Shown: positions 8,540 through 18,136, counted from the stretch's first letter. The stretch: DNA of 64,000 nucleotides from Labedella gwakjiensis (GCF_003014675.1 NZ_PYAU01000001.1:2232001-2296000), one strand, 5' to 3'. Notes: generated from the sequence alone by a model not told the origin. Translations and numbers: made by a program.

Positions 8540-8848
8540 CTAGGCCAGACTCGCGGCGGTCTCGGACCACGCGGTGTCGAGGTTCTCGACCGTGGTCGAG
8601 TACGCGGTGTGGACGGCTTTGGCGAGCTCATGCAGGCCGGCTGCGCTGTCACTGAGGCCCTGGGCGCCCACCGACCAGGCCTCGAAGCTCGAGAGGAACG
8701 TCATCATGGCGGGACCCTGCCAGTCGGCGGGGAGCATGTACGCGAATCCGCCTGCGCCCTGCTTGAGGGCGTCGCAATACGTGACGAGTGTCTCCATCTG
8801 GGTGACCAGCTGCTGGAGGGACGCGAGGTCGACCTGCTGCTCAGACAT
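8540..8848 (-). CDS. WXG100-like protein, probable toxin chaperone or co-secreted partner
   Basis: A 102-residue helical protein with the WXG turn in ADWQGPAMMTF (tryptophan near residue 43) between two predicted helices, the ESAT-6/WXG100 layout. Start taken at ATG 8848 (MSEQQVDLASL), which overlaps the end of the previous gene by eight bases; an in-frame start 24 bases upstream is less likely. It sits directly upstream of the toxin, the usual position for the partner that dimerises with a T7SS effector N-terminus for export. No signal peptide. Confidence 0.75.
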   Translation of the reverse strand: MSEQQVDLASLQQLVTQMETLVTYCDALKQGAGGFAYMLPADWQGPAMMTFLSSFEAWSVGAQGLSDSAAGLHELAKAVHTAYSTTVENLDTAWSETAASLA

Positions 8849-9374
8849 CGCTCGACTCCCCGTCCTCGGCACCGTCCGCGGTGGCGGACGTGGTCGGCTC
8901 GCCCTTGCCGTTGGTGGTCTTGGCCGCGATCATCCCGCCGCCCACGAAGGACGCGTAGCCCTCCGACTGCAGCTCGGCGTCGGCCCCGGCCTCCTCGCGC
9001 GGCGCCGACGAGTTCTGCGATGCGGCGACTCGCTGGGCGAACGCCGAGGCGCCCCCGGCCTGGCTCACCGTCGACTGGCGGCGGTTGGCGAACCCGCCGG
9101 ACAGCCCGGCCTCGTTGCTGATGTACCCGGCCTCCGCCATGCGGAGCTGGCCGGCCAGGCCGCTGAGGGCCGCGCGGACGAGCAGCGCGCCCTCCTCGTA
9201 CTGGCCCCAGAGCTCGACGAACTTGTCGGCGTCGGCCCCCTGCCATGTGCTTCCCGCGACACTCGAGACGGTCGCGCTCGCCGTGGCGAGATTGCTGTCG
9301 AACGTGGCGACGACGCTGTCCAGAAGGGTGGACACTTCGCCGAGCGAATTCGCTCGGACGCGGTACTGCACCAT
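8841..9374 (-). CDS. WXG100-like protein with a C-terminal extension
   Basis: A 177-residue protein. The first 95 residues fit a WXG100 hairpin, with the turn motif TWQGADADKF near residue 44. The rest is a flexible Ala/Ser/Glu-rich tail, roughly twice the usual family length. ATG 9374 has GAGG about seven bases upstream. It lies between the canonical WXG100 gene and the WXG gene preceding the toxin, and its stop overlaps the latter by eight bases. Probably a T7SS substrate or co-secretion partner for the toxin; the tail has no recognised domain. Confidence 0.7.
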   Translation of the reverse strand: MVQYRVRANSLGEVSTLLDSVVATFDSNLATASATVSSVAGSTWQGADADKFVELWGQYEEGALLVRAALSGLAGQLRMAEAGYISNEAGLSGGFANRRQSTVSQAGGASAFAQRVAASQNSSAPREEAGADAELQSEGYASFVGGGMIAAKTTNGKGEPTTSATADGAEDGESSDV

Positions 9375-9442
9375 GTCTCAGTCCTCAGCTTTCGTGACGG
9401 GAAGGGGCACGGCGCGGACCAGGATGTCCGCGCCCGACCGGA

Positions 9443-9736
9443 TCAGGCCCGGAACAGACCGGAGATGGACTGCTCGGAGTCCTCGTAGGTGAGCGAGGCC
9501 TGGTTGAGCAGGTCGCTGATGCCCTGGAGGGACTCCTTCAGCTGCAGGGCCGACTGGTCCCACTGGCTGTAGAGCTCGTTGAAGCTCTGCGAGGCCGTTC
9601 CCGACCAGTCGCCGCCGACGAGGCCGTCGACGAGGCCCTTGAGGTTCTGCAGCTGCGACTCGATCGACTGCGAGCCGGACGACAGCTGGCCCGCGACGCC
9701 GGCGAGCGATTCTGATGTGACCTTGATGTCGGCCAT
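9443..9736 (-). CDS. WXG100 family (ESAT-6/EsxA-like) T7SS protein
   Basis: A canonical 97-residue WXG100 protein: helix, turn GDWSGTASQSF (W-S-G near residue 44), helix. Length and motif position match EsxA proteins, which form helical-hairpin dimers secreted by the EccC/EssC ATPase. ATG 9736 is preceded by GGAGGATCGCC, a strong ribosome site. A promoter is visible upstream (9836-9864), making this the first gene of the minus-strand effector run. EccC is encoded about 4 kb away on the same strand. Confidence 0.85.
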   Translation of the reverse strand: MADIKVTSESLAGVAGQLSSGSQSIESQLQNLKGLVDGLVGGDWSGTASQSFNELYSQWDQSALQLKESLQGISDLLNQASLTYEDSEQSISGLFRA

Positions 9737-9835
9737 GGCGATCCTCCACGTTCTCGAATGATGGGGGAGTGCCGGCGCGGCGACGACGAAGGCGTTGGGC
9801 CCCTCACCGCCAGTTCGGCTTCTCCAACTGGGTCG

Positions 9836-9864
9836 AGCCTAAGGTGGACCCCGTACACCGACAA
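9836..9864 (-). promoter_or_regulatory. predicted promoter of the WXG/toxin operon
   Basis: On the minus strand TTGTCG (9859-9864) is separated by exactly 17 bases from TAGGCT (9836-9841), a sigma-70-type pair with the actinobacterial TAnnnT -10 form. The start of transcription would be near 9829, leaving a leader of about 90 bases before the WXG100 gene. Confidence 0.45.
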
Positions 9865-9916
9865 GGTGGAGAGGTACCCATCGGCCCCTCACTGGGGGTG
9901 CCGGGCACCCGGCGGG

Positions 9917-10645
9917 TCAGAATCCGATGACGTCGAAGTAGAAGTCGGCGCCCATCCACACGCGGTCACCGACGGCCAGGGGGACGGCGCGACCGGTGAC
10001 GAGCGGTGTGGTCCGATCGCTGCGCTCGACCTCGGTGCCGTTGGCCGAGCCGAGGTCGACGACGGCGAGGCCCTGTGCGCTCTGCTCGATACGCACGTGC
10101 GCGCGGGAGACGGAACGCGACGGGTCGTCCACCTGGACGGCCGCGACCCGTGCGTCGGTCGCCGCGACACCCGGGTTCCGGCCGACGATCGCGGGGGCTC
10201 CGATCGCGAGGGTGCGACCGGTGCTGAGCTTCACGTGCAGGGTCGTCGGGGCGTTCGACGGAGTCGGCTGCGCCGCCGCGGCCACGGACGGCGGCGTGGG
10301 AGCCTGACCGGGTGCGGGGCTCGGCGTCTGTTGAGCGGCCGGGGCCGAGCCCGTGGGGGCTGGGGGCGCCGGAGACGACGACGCGGCAGGCCCGTCCGTC
10401 GCAACGGCGTCTCGGTTCTCCGGGGCCTTGGCGCCGAACGCACCGGGCAGCGGGACGCGGCCGATGCGGCGCTTCTTCTTCTCGGGAGCATCGGCGAGCG
10501 GCTGAGCAGGGGCCGGCGGCGCGGCGGGCGCGGCGGCGGGTGCGCCGAACGGCGGAGGGACGGACGCCACGAGCTGACCGCAGTTCGCGCAGAACATGCT
10601 GTTGGGACGCAACTCCTCGTCGCAGAACTGACAGCGCGCTGACAT
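9917..10645 (-). CDS. zinc-ribbon and FHA-domain protein
   Basis: A 242-residue cytoplasmic protein with three parts. The N-terminus is a double-CxxC zinc ribbon (CQFCDEE and CANCGQL, residues 5-25). A long Ala/Pro-rich linker follows, with the basic patch EKKKRRIGR. The C-terminus is an FHA domain (about residues 150-242) with the hallmark GRNP, SVSRAHVRI and DLGSANGT motifs that bind phosphothreonine. Start at ATG 10645, which begins the zinc ribbon; the frame is open upstream but codes for low-quality sequence. FHA proteins often accompany T7SS loci, where they couple secretion to Ser/Thr kinases. Same strand as, and about 180 bases upstream of, the WXG100 gene. Confidence 0.75.
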   Translation of the reverse strand: MSARCQFCDEELRPNSMFCANCGQLVASVPPPFGAPAAAPAAPPAPAQPLADAPEKKKRRIGRVPLPGAFGAKAPENRDAVATDGPAASSSPAPPAPTGSAPAAQQTPSPAPGQAPTPPSVAAAAQPTPSNAPTTLHVKLSTGRTLAIGAPAIVGRNPGVAATDARVAAVQVDDPSRSVSRAHVRIEQSAQGLAVVDLGSANGTEVERSDRTTPLVTGRAVPLAVGDRVWMGADFYFDVIGF

Positions 10646-10726
10646 GTGTGAAAAGACCCCCGGTCGGTGTGCGAGCAGGCTCGGCGACTCCGAGTCTAGA
10701 CGCCCGTGCGGCACCCGGTCCGCTCG

Positions 10727-10732
10727 TAGACT
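10727..10732 (+). promoter_or_regulatory. leaderless-type -10 box
   Basis: TAGACT followed by exactly six bases and then the GTG at 10739, which places the transcript start at or next to the start codon of the MFS gene. Confidence 0.5.
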
Positions 10733-10738
10733 CGGGGA

Positions 10739-11983
10739 GTGACGTCGACCCCCGCAGCCCCGCTCTGGGCCGGTCGCACCCTCGTCCTCCTCGGTGTCGT
10801 CATCGCCGCCGCGAACCTCCGCACCGCCGTCGCGGCGCTGTCGCCGATCGTCGGGGCGGTGAGCGAGGACATCCCCCTCGACTCCGTGGGTCTCGGTCTC
10901 CTCGGCACCCTGCCGCCGCTCTGCTTCGCGATCTTCGGGCTGCTCGCTCCCGTGCTGCAGCGACGACTCCGTCTCGAGATGCTCATCGTGCTCCCGCTCG
11001 TGGCGATCCTCGCTGGACACCTCCTGCGTGCCGCGGCGCCGTCGTACCTCCTCCTCGCGGTCGGAAGCGCGCTCGCCTTCGCCGGGATGGGGGTGGCGAA
11101 CGTCGCGCTCCCACCGCTCGTCAAGAAGTACTTCCCCGACCGCATCGGTCTCATGACGAGCGTGTACGCGACGGTCATGTCGCTCATGACGCTCGTACCG
11201 CCGCTCGTCGCGGTGCCCGTCGCGGACGCTGCGGGATGGCGGATATCGCTCGGACTGTGGTCGGTGTTCGCCGTCGCCGCCCTCGTGCCCTGGATCGGAC
11301 TTCTGCTGCGCGAGCGCGCGGGGCGCGGCCGGCCGGCCGCCCCGACAGACGACACCGCGTCGATCGCGACCCTGCCGCCCGCGTCGGCCGGTCGGACCAT
11401 CCGCTCACCGCTCGCGTGGGGGATGGCCCTGCTCTTCGGCACCACGTCGCTCAACGTGTACGCCCTCTTCGCGTGGTTGCCGCAGCTGCTCGTCGACCAG
11501 TCGGGAGTATCGGATGCCGAGGCCGGCACACTCCTCGCGTTGTACGCCGCGGTCGGGTTCCCGGCATCGATCATCGTGCCGATCCTCGCCGTACGTCTCC
11601 GGAGCGTGGTGCCGCTCATCGCTGCGGGGATCGCCTTCTACCTCGCGGGGTACCTCGGGCTGATCCTGTGGCCGGCGACGGGTACGTGGGTGTGGGTGGC
11701 CCTCGCCGGCGCCGGACCGCTGCTGTTCCCGTTGACGCTCGTGCTCATCAACCTGCGGACGCGGTCGAGCGCCGGTGCCGTCGCGCTCAGCGGATTCACG
11801 CAGGGGGTCGGGTATCTCGTCGGCGCCGTGGGCCCGCTCGTCTTCGGTGTGCTGCACGAGGCGACGGACGGGTGGACGGCGCCCATGGTCTTCCTCGTCG
11901 CCACGGTCTGCACCATCACGGTGACGGGGGCGCTCGTCGCGCGCCCCCGCTTCCTCGAAGACGACTGGACCCGTCGACCCTGA
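10739..11983 (+). CDS. MFS transporter, CynX/NimT-like
   Basis: A 414-residue integral membrane protein with about 12 spans. The N-terminal LLGVVIAAANLRTAVAALSPI segment is typical of the CynX/NimT (cyanate and nitroimidazole) branch of the major facilitator superfamily. Substrate unknown. Start is GTG 10739, supported by a -10 box six bases upstream (leaderless). It is divergent from the FHA gene and convergent with the DHA2 transporter that ends at 11996, 12 bases beyond its stop. Confidence 0.8.
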   Translation: MTSTPAAPLWAGRTLVLLGVVIAAANLRTAVAALSPIVGAVSEDIPLDSVGLGLLGTLPPLCFAIFGLLAPVLQRRLRLEMLIVLPLVAILAGHLLRAAAPSYLLLAVGSALAFAGMGVANVALPPLVKKYFPDRIGLMTSVYATVMSLMTLVPPLVAVPVADAAGWRISLGLWSVFAVAALVPWIGLLLRERAGRGRPAAPTDDTASIATLPPASAGRTIRSPLAWGMALLFGTTSLNVYALFAWLPQLLVDQSGVSDAEAGTLLALYAAVGFPASIIVPILAVRLRSVVPLIAAGIAFYLAGYLGLILWPATGTWVWVALAGAGPLLFPLTLVLINLRTRSSAGAVALSGFTQGVGYLVGAVGPLVFGVLHEATDGWTAPMVFLVATVCTITVTGALVARPRFLEDDWTRRP

Positions 11984-11995
11984 CCGAGAGCGGGG

Positions 11996-13498
11996 TCAGC
12001 CGGCGTGGATGGGGGCGTGGTCGCCGGAGGGGAGGAGCTGCTCCTTCGGGCCGCGGATGAAGACGATCGCGACGACGGCGGCGATGACCATCCCGACGGC
12101 GGCCGCGACGAACGCGGCTGAGTATCCGTTCACAAGATCCACGGCCGACGTCGCGCCCGTCGCATGGCCGGACACCGTCGCGTAGATGGTCGTGAAGATG
12201 GACAGACCGAGCGACCCGCCGATCTGCATCGACGCGTTCGCCGTGGCGCTCGCCGCGCCGGCGTCGTGCGGCTCGACGCCCGAGAGCGCCACGTTCTGGA
12301 GCGGGACGAACAGCAGCCCCATACCGATGCCGAGCACGACGAGTCCCGGCAGCACCTCGACGAGGTACGACCCGCCCGGAGTGATGCGGCTGAGCAGCAG
12401 GAGCCCGACGGCGCCCACGATCGGACCGGCGATCATGAGCGGGCGGGGGCCGATCCGTGGCAGCAGTCGCGTCGCGAACGGCGCGACGGCCGCAATGGCG
12501 ACGGTGAGGGGCAGGGTCGCGAGACCCGCGATGAGCGGGGCGAAGCCGAGCACGATCTGCAGGTGGAACGTGAGGTAGAGGAGAGCGCCGATCATGACGC
12601 TGCCGGCCACGGCCTGCAGGAGGAAGGCGCCCCCGCGCACGCGGTGAGCCACGACCCGGAGGGGGAGTAGCGGCTGTGCGACGCGGGACTCGATCCACAC
12701 GAACAGCACGAGGAACCCGACGCCGGCCGCGATGAAGCCGATCGTGTCGGCGCGCGCCCAGCCGTTCTCCGCGAGGGTGAAGCCGTAGACGAGGCTGCCG
12801 AGGCCCGCCACGACCGTGATCGTCCCGAGGACGTCGTAGCGGTTGTCGCCTTCCGCCTTGCTCTCCGTGAGGAGGAGGGAACCGGCGATGAGGCCGACGA
12901 GCACCACGGGTGCGTTCACCCAGAGGCACCAGCGCCAGTCGGCGAACTCGGTGAGCAGACCGCCGAGCACGAGACCGACAGCCGCGCCCGCTCCGGCCAC
13001 CGAGCCGAAGACCGCGAACGCGGTGTTGCGGTCGCGACCGCCGGGGAAGGTCACCGTGAGGAGCGCGAGGGCTGCCGGTGCCATGAGCGCGGCGAACAGA
13101 CCCTGCACGCCACGAGCGGCGATGAGGTCGAGGCCGCCCTGGGCGAATCCGCCCCACACGGACGCGAGGCCGAAGCCCACCATGCCCACGAGGTAGGTGC
13201 GCTTGCGCCCCCAGTAGTCGGCGATGCGGCCGCCGAGGAGGAGCAGCGCGCCGAACGCGAGGGCGTAGGCGGTGATGACCCACTGGCGCTCGGTGTCGCT
13301 GAGACCGAGGCTGATCTGCGCTTGGGGCAGCGCGATGTTCACGATCGTGCCGTCGAGCACCACGATGAGCTGCGTGAGCGACAGGATGACGAGGATCCAC
13401 CAGCGGTGGATGGGGCGGGCGGCGCGGCCTGCCCGGGCGGAGACCGTGGGCGACGATCCGGTGGAGGGGTGTGCGGGCTGCGGAGGCGCGACGGACAC
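11996..13498 (-). CDS. MFS multidrug exporter, DHA2 (EmrB/QacA) type with 14 spans
   Basis: A 500-residue transporter. The first span carries the DHA2 motif LTQLIVVLDGTIVNIALP, followed by RQWVITAYALAFGALLLLGG and the loop motif RIADYWGRKRTYL. The number of hydrophobic segments is consistent with 14 spans, as expected of proton-coupled drug exporters of the EmrB/QacA group. The start is taken at GTG 13498 (MSVAPPQPA), with AAAGG seven bases upstream; a GTG at 13579 in the same frame would add 27 unlikely residues. The C-terminus ends after a hydrophobic segment with a short tail. Confidence 0.85.
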   Translation of the reverse strand: MSVAPPQPAHPSTGSSPTVSARAGRAARPIHRWWILVILSLTQLIVVLDGTIVNIALPQAQISLGLSDTERQWVITAYALAFGALLLLGGRIADYWGRKRTYLVGMVGFGLASVWGGFAQGGLDLIAARGVQGLFAALMAPAALALLTVTFPGGRDRNTAFAVFGSVAGAGAAVGLVLGGLLTEFADWRWCLWVNAPVVLVGLIAGSLLLTESKAEGDNRYDVLGTITVVAGLGSLVYGFTLAENGWARADTIGFIAAGVGFLVLFVWIESRVAQPLLPLRVVAHRVRGGAFLLQAVAGSVMIGALLYLTFHLQIVLGFAPLIAGLATLPLTVAIAAVAPFATRLLPRIGPRPLMIAGPIVGAVGLLLLSRITPGGSYLVEVLPGLVVLGIGMGLLFVPLQNVALSGVEPHDAGAASATANASMQIGGSLGLSIFTTIYATVSGHATGATSAVDLVNGYSAAFVAAAVGMVIAAVVAIVFIRGPKEQLLPSGDHAPIHAG

Positions 13499-13662
13499 GA
13501 GGGAACCTTTCGATGGGGCTGGACGGTGACGGGGTTTCCAGCCCGGATCGACGCGGCTTCCGCCGCGGGGTTCGACCACTCCGACTCGACGTCGGACTCC
13601 CCGATTCTACCCGATCCCCTGTCGCCGTGTAACCGTCGTCGCTCTCCCCCGCCCCTCCCCAT

Positions 13663-13722
13663 ACCCCAAAAAGATCGCGATACAGCGTGGAATTTCGTGC
13701 CGTATCGCGATCTTTTTGGGGT
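13663..13722. repeat. 60-bp palindrome, copy 1 (terminator-like)
   Basis: Perfect 21-bp arms (13663-13683 and 13702-13722) around an 18-base centre. Each arm is an ACCCC end, an A5 run and the core GATCGCGATAC. Read on either strand this gives a stem followed by U5, so it can act as an intrinsic terminator in both directions. It begins 28 bases past the eccC stop codon, upstream of the DHA2 transporter gene on the same strand. Three sister copies occur in this window. Confidence 0.85.
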
Positions 13723-13749
13723 CTTGGGAGAGGGAGGAGGGGGGCAGGG

Positions 13750-16700
13750 TCAGGCGCGGATGTCGGGGACCTGGACCGGGGTGTACTCACCGTCGCGGAA
13801 GAGCACGCCGCCGCCCGCCGGGGTCTTGCCGAGCATGAACTTCGGGATCTGCGACGCGAACGCCTGCGTTCCCGTCATCGAGTTCGACGGCGACAGGACG
13901 ATGCCGCGGCGCGCCTTCTTCGCCTCCACGTACGGCCCTCCGAAGATGCTCGACACCGCCTCGGTGGTCAGCGCCACGATGAACACGACGTCCCGCTTCG
14001 CGCCGATCAGCGCGTGTTCGAGGGGCGAATCGCGCAGTGTCTCCACGTCGTCGACGACGACCGTCAGCGGCTTTCCCCCGGCGCCGGCCACGAGCTCAGC
14101 AACAGCCTCTGGGCCAGCGGAGGTGTCGGACAGCACGGTCACGGAGTGCCCGGCAGCGACCTCGGTGAGGCTCGACGCCTTCGTCGCGACCACCGCGACG
14201 GGGACCGACGACCACGCCAGCTGGTGGACGATCGCGGCGAGCGTGGACGAGCGCCCCGTGCCGCGGTCTCCCACCACGACGAAGCCACCGTCGTCGGGCC
14301 AGTCGAGCGTGTAGCGGGAGAGCGTGTCGCCGCCCACACCCACGACGGGCAGCTCCGCCGCGCATCCCGCCGCCCGCGGCAGCGCGTACGCCGACGAGAG
14401 GGCGACGTACGACGGCAGCGGGTCGACGTGGAACGGCTGCGGCAGCTCCGCGAGCTCGGGGAACGCCGCGAAGTGCTCGGTCACGTGCGACACGATCGCG
14501 CGCAGCGTCGCCGTCTGCCCCTCGCCGGAGGAGTCGCGGCTGATGAGCGCGAGCTGCGCCTCCGTGCCGTTCGGGCCGAACAGGGCACGGCCCGGCGGCA
14601 TGTTCGGCGGCACCTCGCGGATCATGATCCCGGCTGCGCGGTAGTCGTTCACGTCGCGCATGGGGAGCACATACTGCGTGTCGATGAAGCTCGACACCTT
14701 GTCGCCCGAGACGCTGCGGTCCGCCGACACGATCACACGGATACCCACGGCCGGACCCTCGCGCAGCACACGCATGAACTGCTCGCGGAACGCGATGAGC
14801 TCGTCGGCCGAGAGCGTCGAGGCGAGTCGTTCCCACCCGTCCACCACCACGAGGGCGAACGGCAGCGCCTCGGCCGGATCGACGATGCGCCGCTGCTCCA
14901 CGATGTTGCCGACGCCCGAGCGCGAGAGGGTGTTCTGCCGGATGCCGAGCTCCTCCACGAGCCGGGCCATGAGGCGCGGGAGGCGACCCTGCTCGAGGGC
15001 CGTCACGACGGCCCCGGTGTGCGGGGACTCGGCGAAGGGAAGGAGGGCACCGTTGCCGTAGTCGGCGATGTAGAGGTGCAGATCGGCCGGCGTGAAGTTC
15101 TGGATCGCCTGCGCGAGCACGGTGCGCAGCGCGCTCGTGCGGCCCGAGAGGGCACCGCCGAAGAAGAGGAGGTGCGAGTCCGTCGCGACGTTCCAGGTGA
15201 GCGTGCGCTGCGTCTGCTGCGCCGGCACGTCCTCCGTTCCCAGCACGATCTCGCCGTCGGCCCGCGACTCGGACGCGAATCGGTCGAGCGTGAGCAGCGT
15301 CGGCAGCGGGACGAGCCACGGAGACGGGTTCTTCTTCACGCCCATCGTGGCGCTCGCCTCCCCGATGAGGTTCACGAGCGCGCGGAGGTCGGTGTCGTCC
15401 TGGTCGAGGATCGCCTGCGGCGACGCGGAGTCGGACGCGAAGCGCGGAGGGAAACCGAGGGTCGACCAGTCGAGGGGAGCGTGCGGCGGCAGCACCTTCC
15501 GGCTGCGCTGGACTCCCGGGCGGATGCCCGCGACGCGCGCCGTCTGGAACGACACGGGAGCGGTGCCCGCGCCCGTGCGCACGTAGCCGCGTCCCGGGGT
15601 GGATGCGCTGATGAGCGCGGCCTCGCCGCTGCCGAGAACGTCAGCCGAGTCGCTCCGGTCGGTCACGCGAAGGGCGACGCGCAGGTTGATGTTCGACTGC
15701 ATCTCCGGCGTGATGACGCCGGACGGCCGCTGCGTCGCGAGCACGAGGTTGACGCCGAGCGAGCGGCCGACGCGCGCGATGCGCACGAGCCCGTTGATGA
15801 AGTCGGGCAGCTCCGTCTTGAGCTCGGCGAATTCGTCGATCACGATCATGAGGCGCGCGAGGCCGTTGCGCGCCGCCGCGTCGGCGTCCTTCGACCAGGC
15901 GGAGTCGATGTCCTTCGCACCGAGATCGCGCAGCACCCGCTCGCGTCGCTTGAGCTCAGCATCGAGCGAGGCGAGCGCTCGCTCCGTCTCGCGCGCGTCG
16001 AGGTTCGTCACCATGCCGACCGTGTGGGGGAGCCGCTCGCAGTCCGCGAAGGCCGACCCGCCCTTGTAGTCGACGAGGACGAAGTTGAGGGCGTCCGGCC
16101 GGTTCGCCATCGCGAGCGAGACGACGAGAGCCTGCAGGAACTCCGACTTTCCGGAACCCGTCGTGCCGGCGACGAGGGCGTGCGGGCCGTCCGTCACGAT
16201 GTCGAGCGCGAACTCGCCCTCTGCCCCTGCCCCGACGACGACGTACGTCTGCCGCGGCGCCACGGTCCAGCGGTTCACGAGCACGCTCGGATCCTCGAGG
16301 TCCACGCCGAGCAGCTCCGTGTATCGGACGCTCGTGGGGAGGAGTCCCTCGTCGCCCGCTCCGCTCACGTGCACGATCGAGCAGAGGTTGCGCGCGATGG
16401 TCTCGGCGCTGCCGAGGGACACGCCGTCGAGGAGGACGCTCGGGTAGTACACGTCGTCCGTCTCGAACCGCGCGAGGCTGTGGTCGCCGGGATCGACGGC
16501 GACCACGGTCGCGCACTCCTCCGGCAGGCGGGACCGGTCGGAGTCGATCGCGATCACGTGGATCCCGTACGTGGCTCCGGACGCGAGCAGCTGCACCATG
16601 CCCGGGAGCATGCGGTAGCGGCGGGCGCCGTCGATCACGACGACGACGTGCGAGTCGAACGCTGTCCGGTTGCCGGCGCGCATGCGGGCGTCGAGCATCG

Positions 16701-18081
16701 CCGTGACCTCTCGGAGGCGCTCGCGACGCGTGTCGTCGGTGTTGCCGATGAGGGACACGACGCTCTCGCCGAGCTGGAGGTGCGGGAGCCACTGCGCCCA
16801 GCCCCACTCGGAGGCGCCATCGGCGTCGCACAGCACCACGAGCTGCAGGTCGCGCGGCGAGCGCAGCGCCGCGAGCGACGTGAGCATGGCACGGAGCGTC
16901 GAGCGCGTCACGTCGTCGGGTCCGGCGATCCCGACCACCCCGGCGGCGAGGTCCGCCGAGACGGGAGCGGGCGAGACGCCGACCCTCCGCTCCGCGACCC
17001 TGTCCTTCTGGGAGCCGCCCTCGAAGCGGACGTCGAGGTCCACCTCGGTGACGCCGAGCCGCACCTCGAGCGCGTCCGGGTCGCCGATGCGGCGCTCCCA
17101 CAGCCGCGAGAGCGGCCGGTTCGCGATGTCGCGCACGATCACGGGGTCCGGACGCCGGTACCAGGAGTCGAGGCGCTGCTCCTTCACGAGCAGGTCGATG
17201 CGCGCCTTCGTGTCCTTCACGTCCTGGATCCACTGCGCCTCGGTGCGCTCGCCCTTCCGCTTCTGGAGACGCTTGTTCGTGATGAACGAGCCGATCACCA
17301 TCACGGGCGACGCCGCGGCCATGAGCAGCATGACGGGACGCTGGAAGAGGAACGCCATCGTGACGCCGAGGATCACGGGGATCACCGCCGACAGCCACGG
17401 CAGCGGCGACGCGTCAGACTCCTCTGGCTTGTCACCCGGCAGCTGCACGGCCGGCTGGGGCCGCTGCGGTTGGATGCGGGAGGGGCGGTTGAACGCGCGC
17501 ATGCCCCGCCCGTCGGGCGCGATGTCCGCGTCGGAGGCCGGGGCGACGCCGATGCGGAACAGGCCGCTGCCGATCTGCACGAGGTCGGCGGGGACCACCG
17601 TCACGGCGCCGGCGCGTTCCTCCCCGTTGACCCACACGGGGGAAGCGGCGGAGACGGACGCGGTGAGGGCGCCGCGGCGTTCGCCGTCGCCGGCGTCGAG
17701 GGTGATCGTGGCGTGCTGCTCGGCGAGCCACGGGTCGGCGATGCGCACGTCGGCGGTCGCGCCGCTTCCGATCGTGAGGGAACCGCCGGGGCGCAGCGCG
17801 ATCGTCTCGCCCGAGAACGGCCCGCCCACGACCTCGAGGCGCGGCCAGCCGGCGGGGAGATCGCCGGCGTCCGCCCGGGGGAGCGATGTGCCCGTGAGAA
17901 GCGCGCCGTTGAGCACGCCGGCCTGCGCGATCGCCGTATCGGGAGCCGTGTTCACGAGTTCGCCCGGCGCGATCTGCAGCGATTCGGCGATCTCGGCGAC
18001 GGTCGTGGACTCGTCCACCTTCAGGAGCCACGAGCCGGCGGTGCCCGAGTGGGGATTCTGGACGCTCAAGCGCAGGGTCAT
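13750..18081 (-). CDS. eccC: T7SS FtsK/SpoIIIE ATPase, EccC/EssC-like with FHA domain
   Basis: A 1443-residue motor of the type VII secretion system. Residues 1-75 are a small ubiquitin-like region. Residues 81-180 are FHA-like (LEVVGGPFSGETIALRPG, then LVQIGSGLFRIG). Two membrane spans lie at about 228-268. Three FtsK-type ATPase domains follow. The first has an intact Walker A, GTTGSGKSE with Lys645. The second (SGRTS, Arg981) and third (GTGRSS, Arg1277) have Arg replacing the Lys, so are probably regulatory or substrate-binding. The N-terminal FHA is more like firmicute EssC than mycobacterial EccC, which lacks it. ATG 18081, coupled closely to the upstream secreted-protein gene. No EccB, EccD, EccE or mycosin lies in the window. 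Confidence 0.85.
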   Translation of the reverse strand: MTLRLSVQNPHSGTAGSWLLKVDESTTVAEIAESLQIAPGELVNTAPDTAIAQAGVLNGALLTGTSLPRADAGDLPAGWPRLEVVGGPFSGETIALRPGGSLTIGSGATADVRIADPWLAEQHATITLDAGDGERRGALTASVSAASPVWVNGEERAGAVTVVPADLVQIGSGLFRIGVAPASDADIAPDGRGMRAFNRPSRIQPQRPQPAVQLPGDKPEESDASPLPWLSAVIPVILGVTMAFLFQRPVMLLMAAASPVMVIGSFITNKRLQKRKGERTEAQWIQDVKDTKARIDLLVKEQRLDSWYRRPDPVIVRDIANRPLSRLWERRIGDPDALEVRLGVTEVDLDVRFEGGSQKDRVAERRVGVSPAPVSADLAAGVVGIAGPDDVTRSTLRAMLTSLAALRSPRDLQLVVLCDADGASEWGWAQWLPHLQLGESVVSLIGNTDDTRRERLREVTAMLDARMRAGNRTAFDSHVVVVIDGARRYRMLPGMVQLLASGATYGIHVIAIDSDRSRLPEECATVVAVDPGDHSLARFETDDVYYPSVLLDGVSLGSAETIARNLCSIVHVSGAGDEGLLPTSVRYTELLGVDLEDPSVLVNRWTVAPRQTYVVVGAGAEGEFALDIVTDGPHALVAGTTGSGKSEFLQALVVSLAMANRPDALNFVLVDYKGGSAFADCERLPHTVGMVTNLDARETERALASLDAELKRRERVLRDLGAKDIDSAWSKDADAAARNGLARLMIVIDEFAELKTELPDFINGLVRIARVGRSLGVNLVLATQRPSGVITPEMQSNINLRVALRVTDRSDSADVLGSGEAALISASTPGRGYVRTGAGTAPVSFQTARVAGIRPGVQRSRKVLPPHAPLDWSTLGFPPRFASDSASPQAILDQDDTDLRALVNLIGEASATMGVKKNPSPWLVPLPTLLTLDRFASESRADGEIVLGTEDVPAQQTQRTLTWNVATDSHLLFFGGALSGRTSALRTVLAQAIQNFTPADLHLYIADYGNGALLPFAESPHTGAVVTALEQGRLPRLMARLVEELGIRQNTLSRSGVGNIVEQRRIVDPAEALPFALVVVDGWERLASTLSADELIAFREQFMRVLREGPAVGIRVIVSADRSVSGDKVSSFIDTQYVLPMRDVNDYRAAGIMIREVPPNMPPGRALFGPNGTEAQLALISRDSSGEGQTATLRAIVSHVTEHFAAFPELAELPQPFHVDPLPSYVALSSAYALPRAAGCAAELPVVGVGGDTLSRYTLDWPDDGGFVVVGDRGTGRSSTLAAIVHQLAWSSVPVAVVATKASSLTEVAAGHSVTVLSDTSAGPEAVAELVAGAGGKPLTVVVDDVETLRDSPLEHALIGAKRDVVFIVALTTEAVSSIFGGPYVEAKKARRGIVLSPSNSMTGTQAFASQIPKFMLGKTPAGGGVLFRDGEYTPVQVPDIRA

Positions 18082-18136
18082 CGGGAGGGTGCTCCATCCG
18101 TGTGGGCTGTGAGGAGAGGAGGGGGGAGACGCCGCA

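Noticed and set aside
10739-13498. Possible link of the two MFS genes to the T7SS locus
   Set aside because: They lie between the effector and EccC genes, but they belong to general exporter families with no known T7SS role; position alone is not enough.
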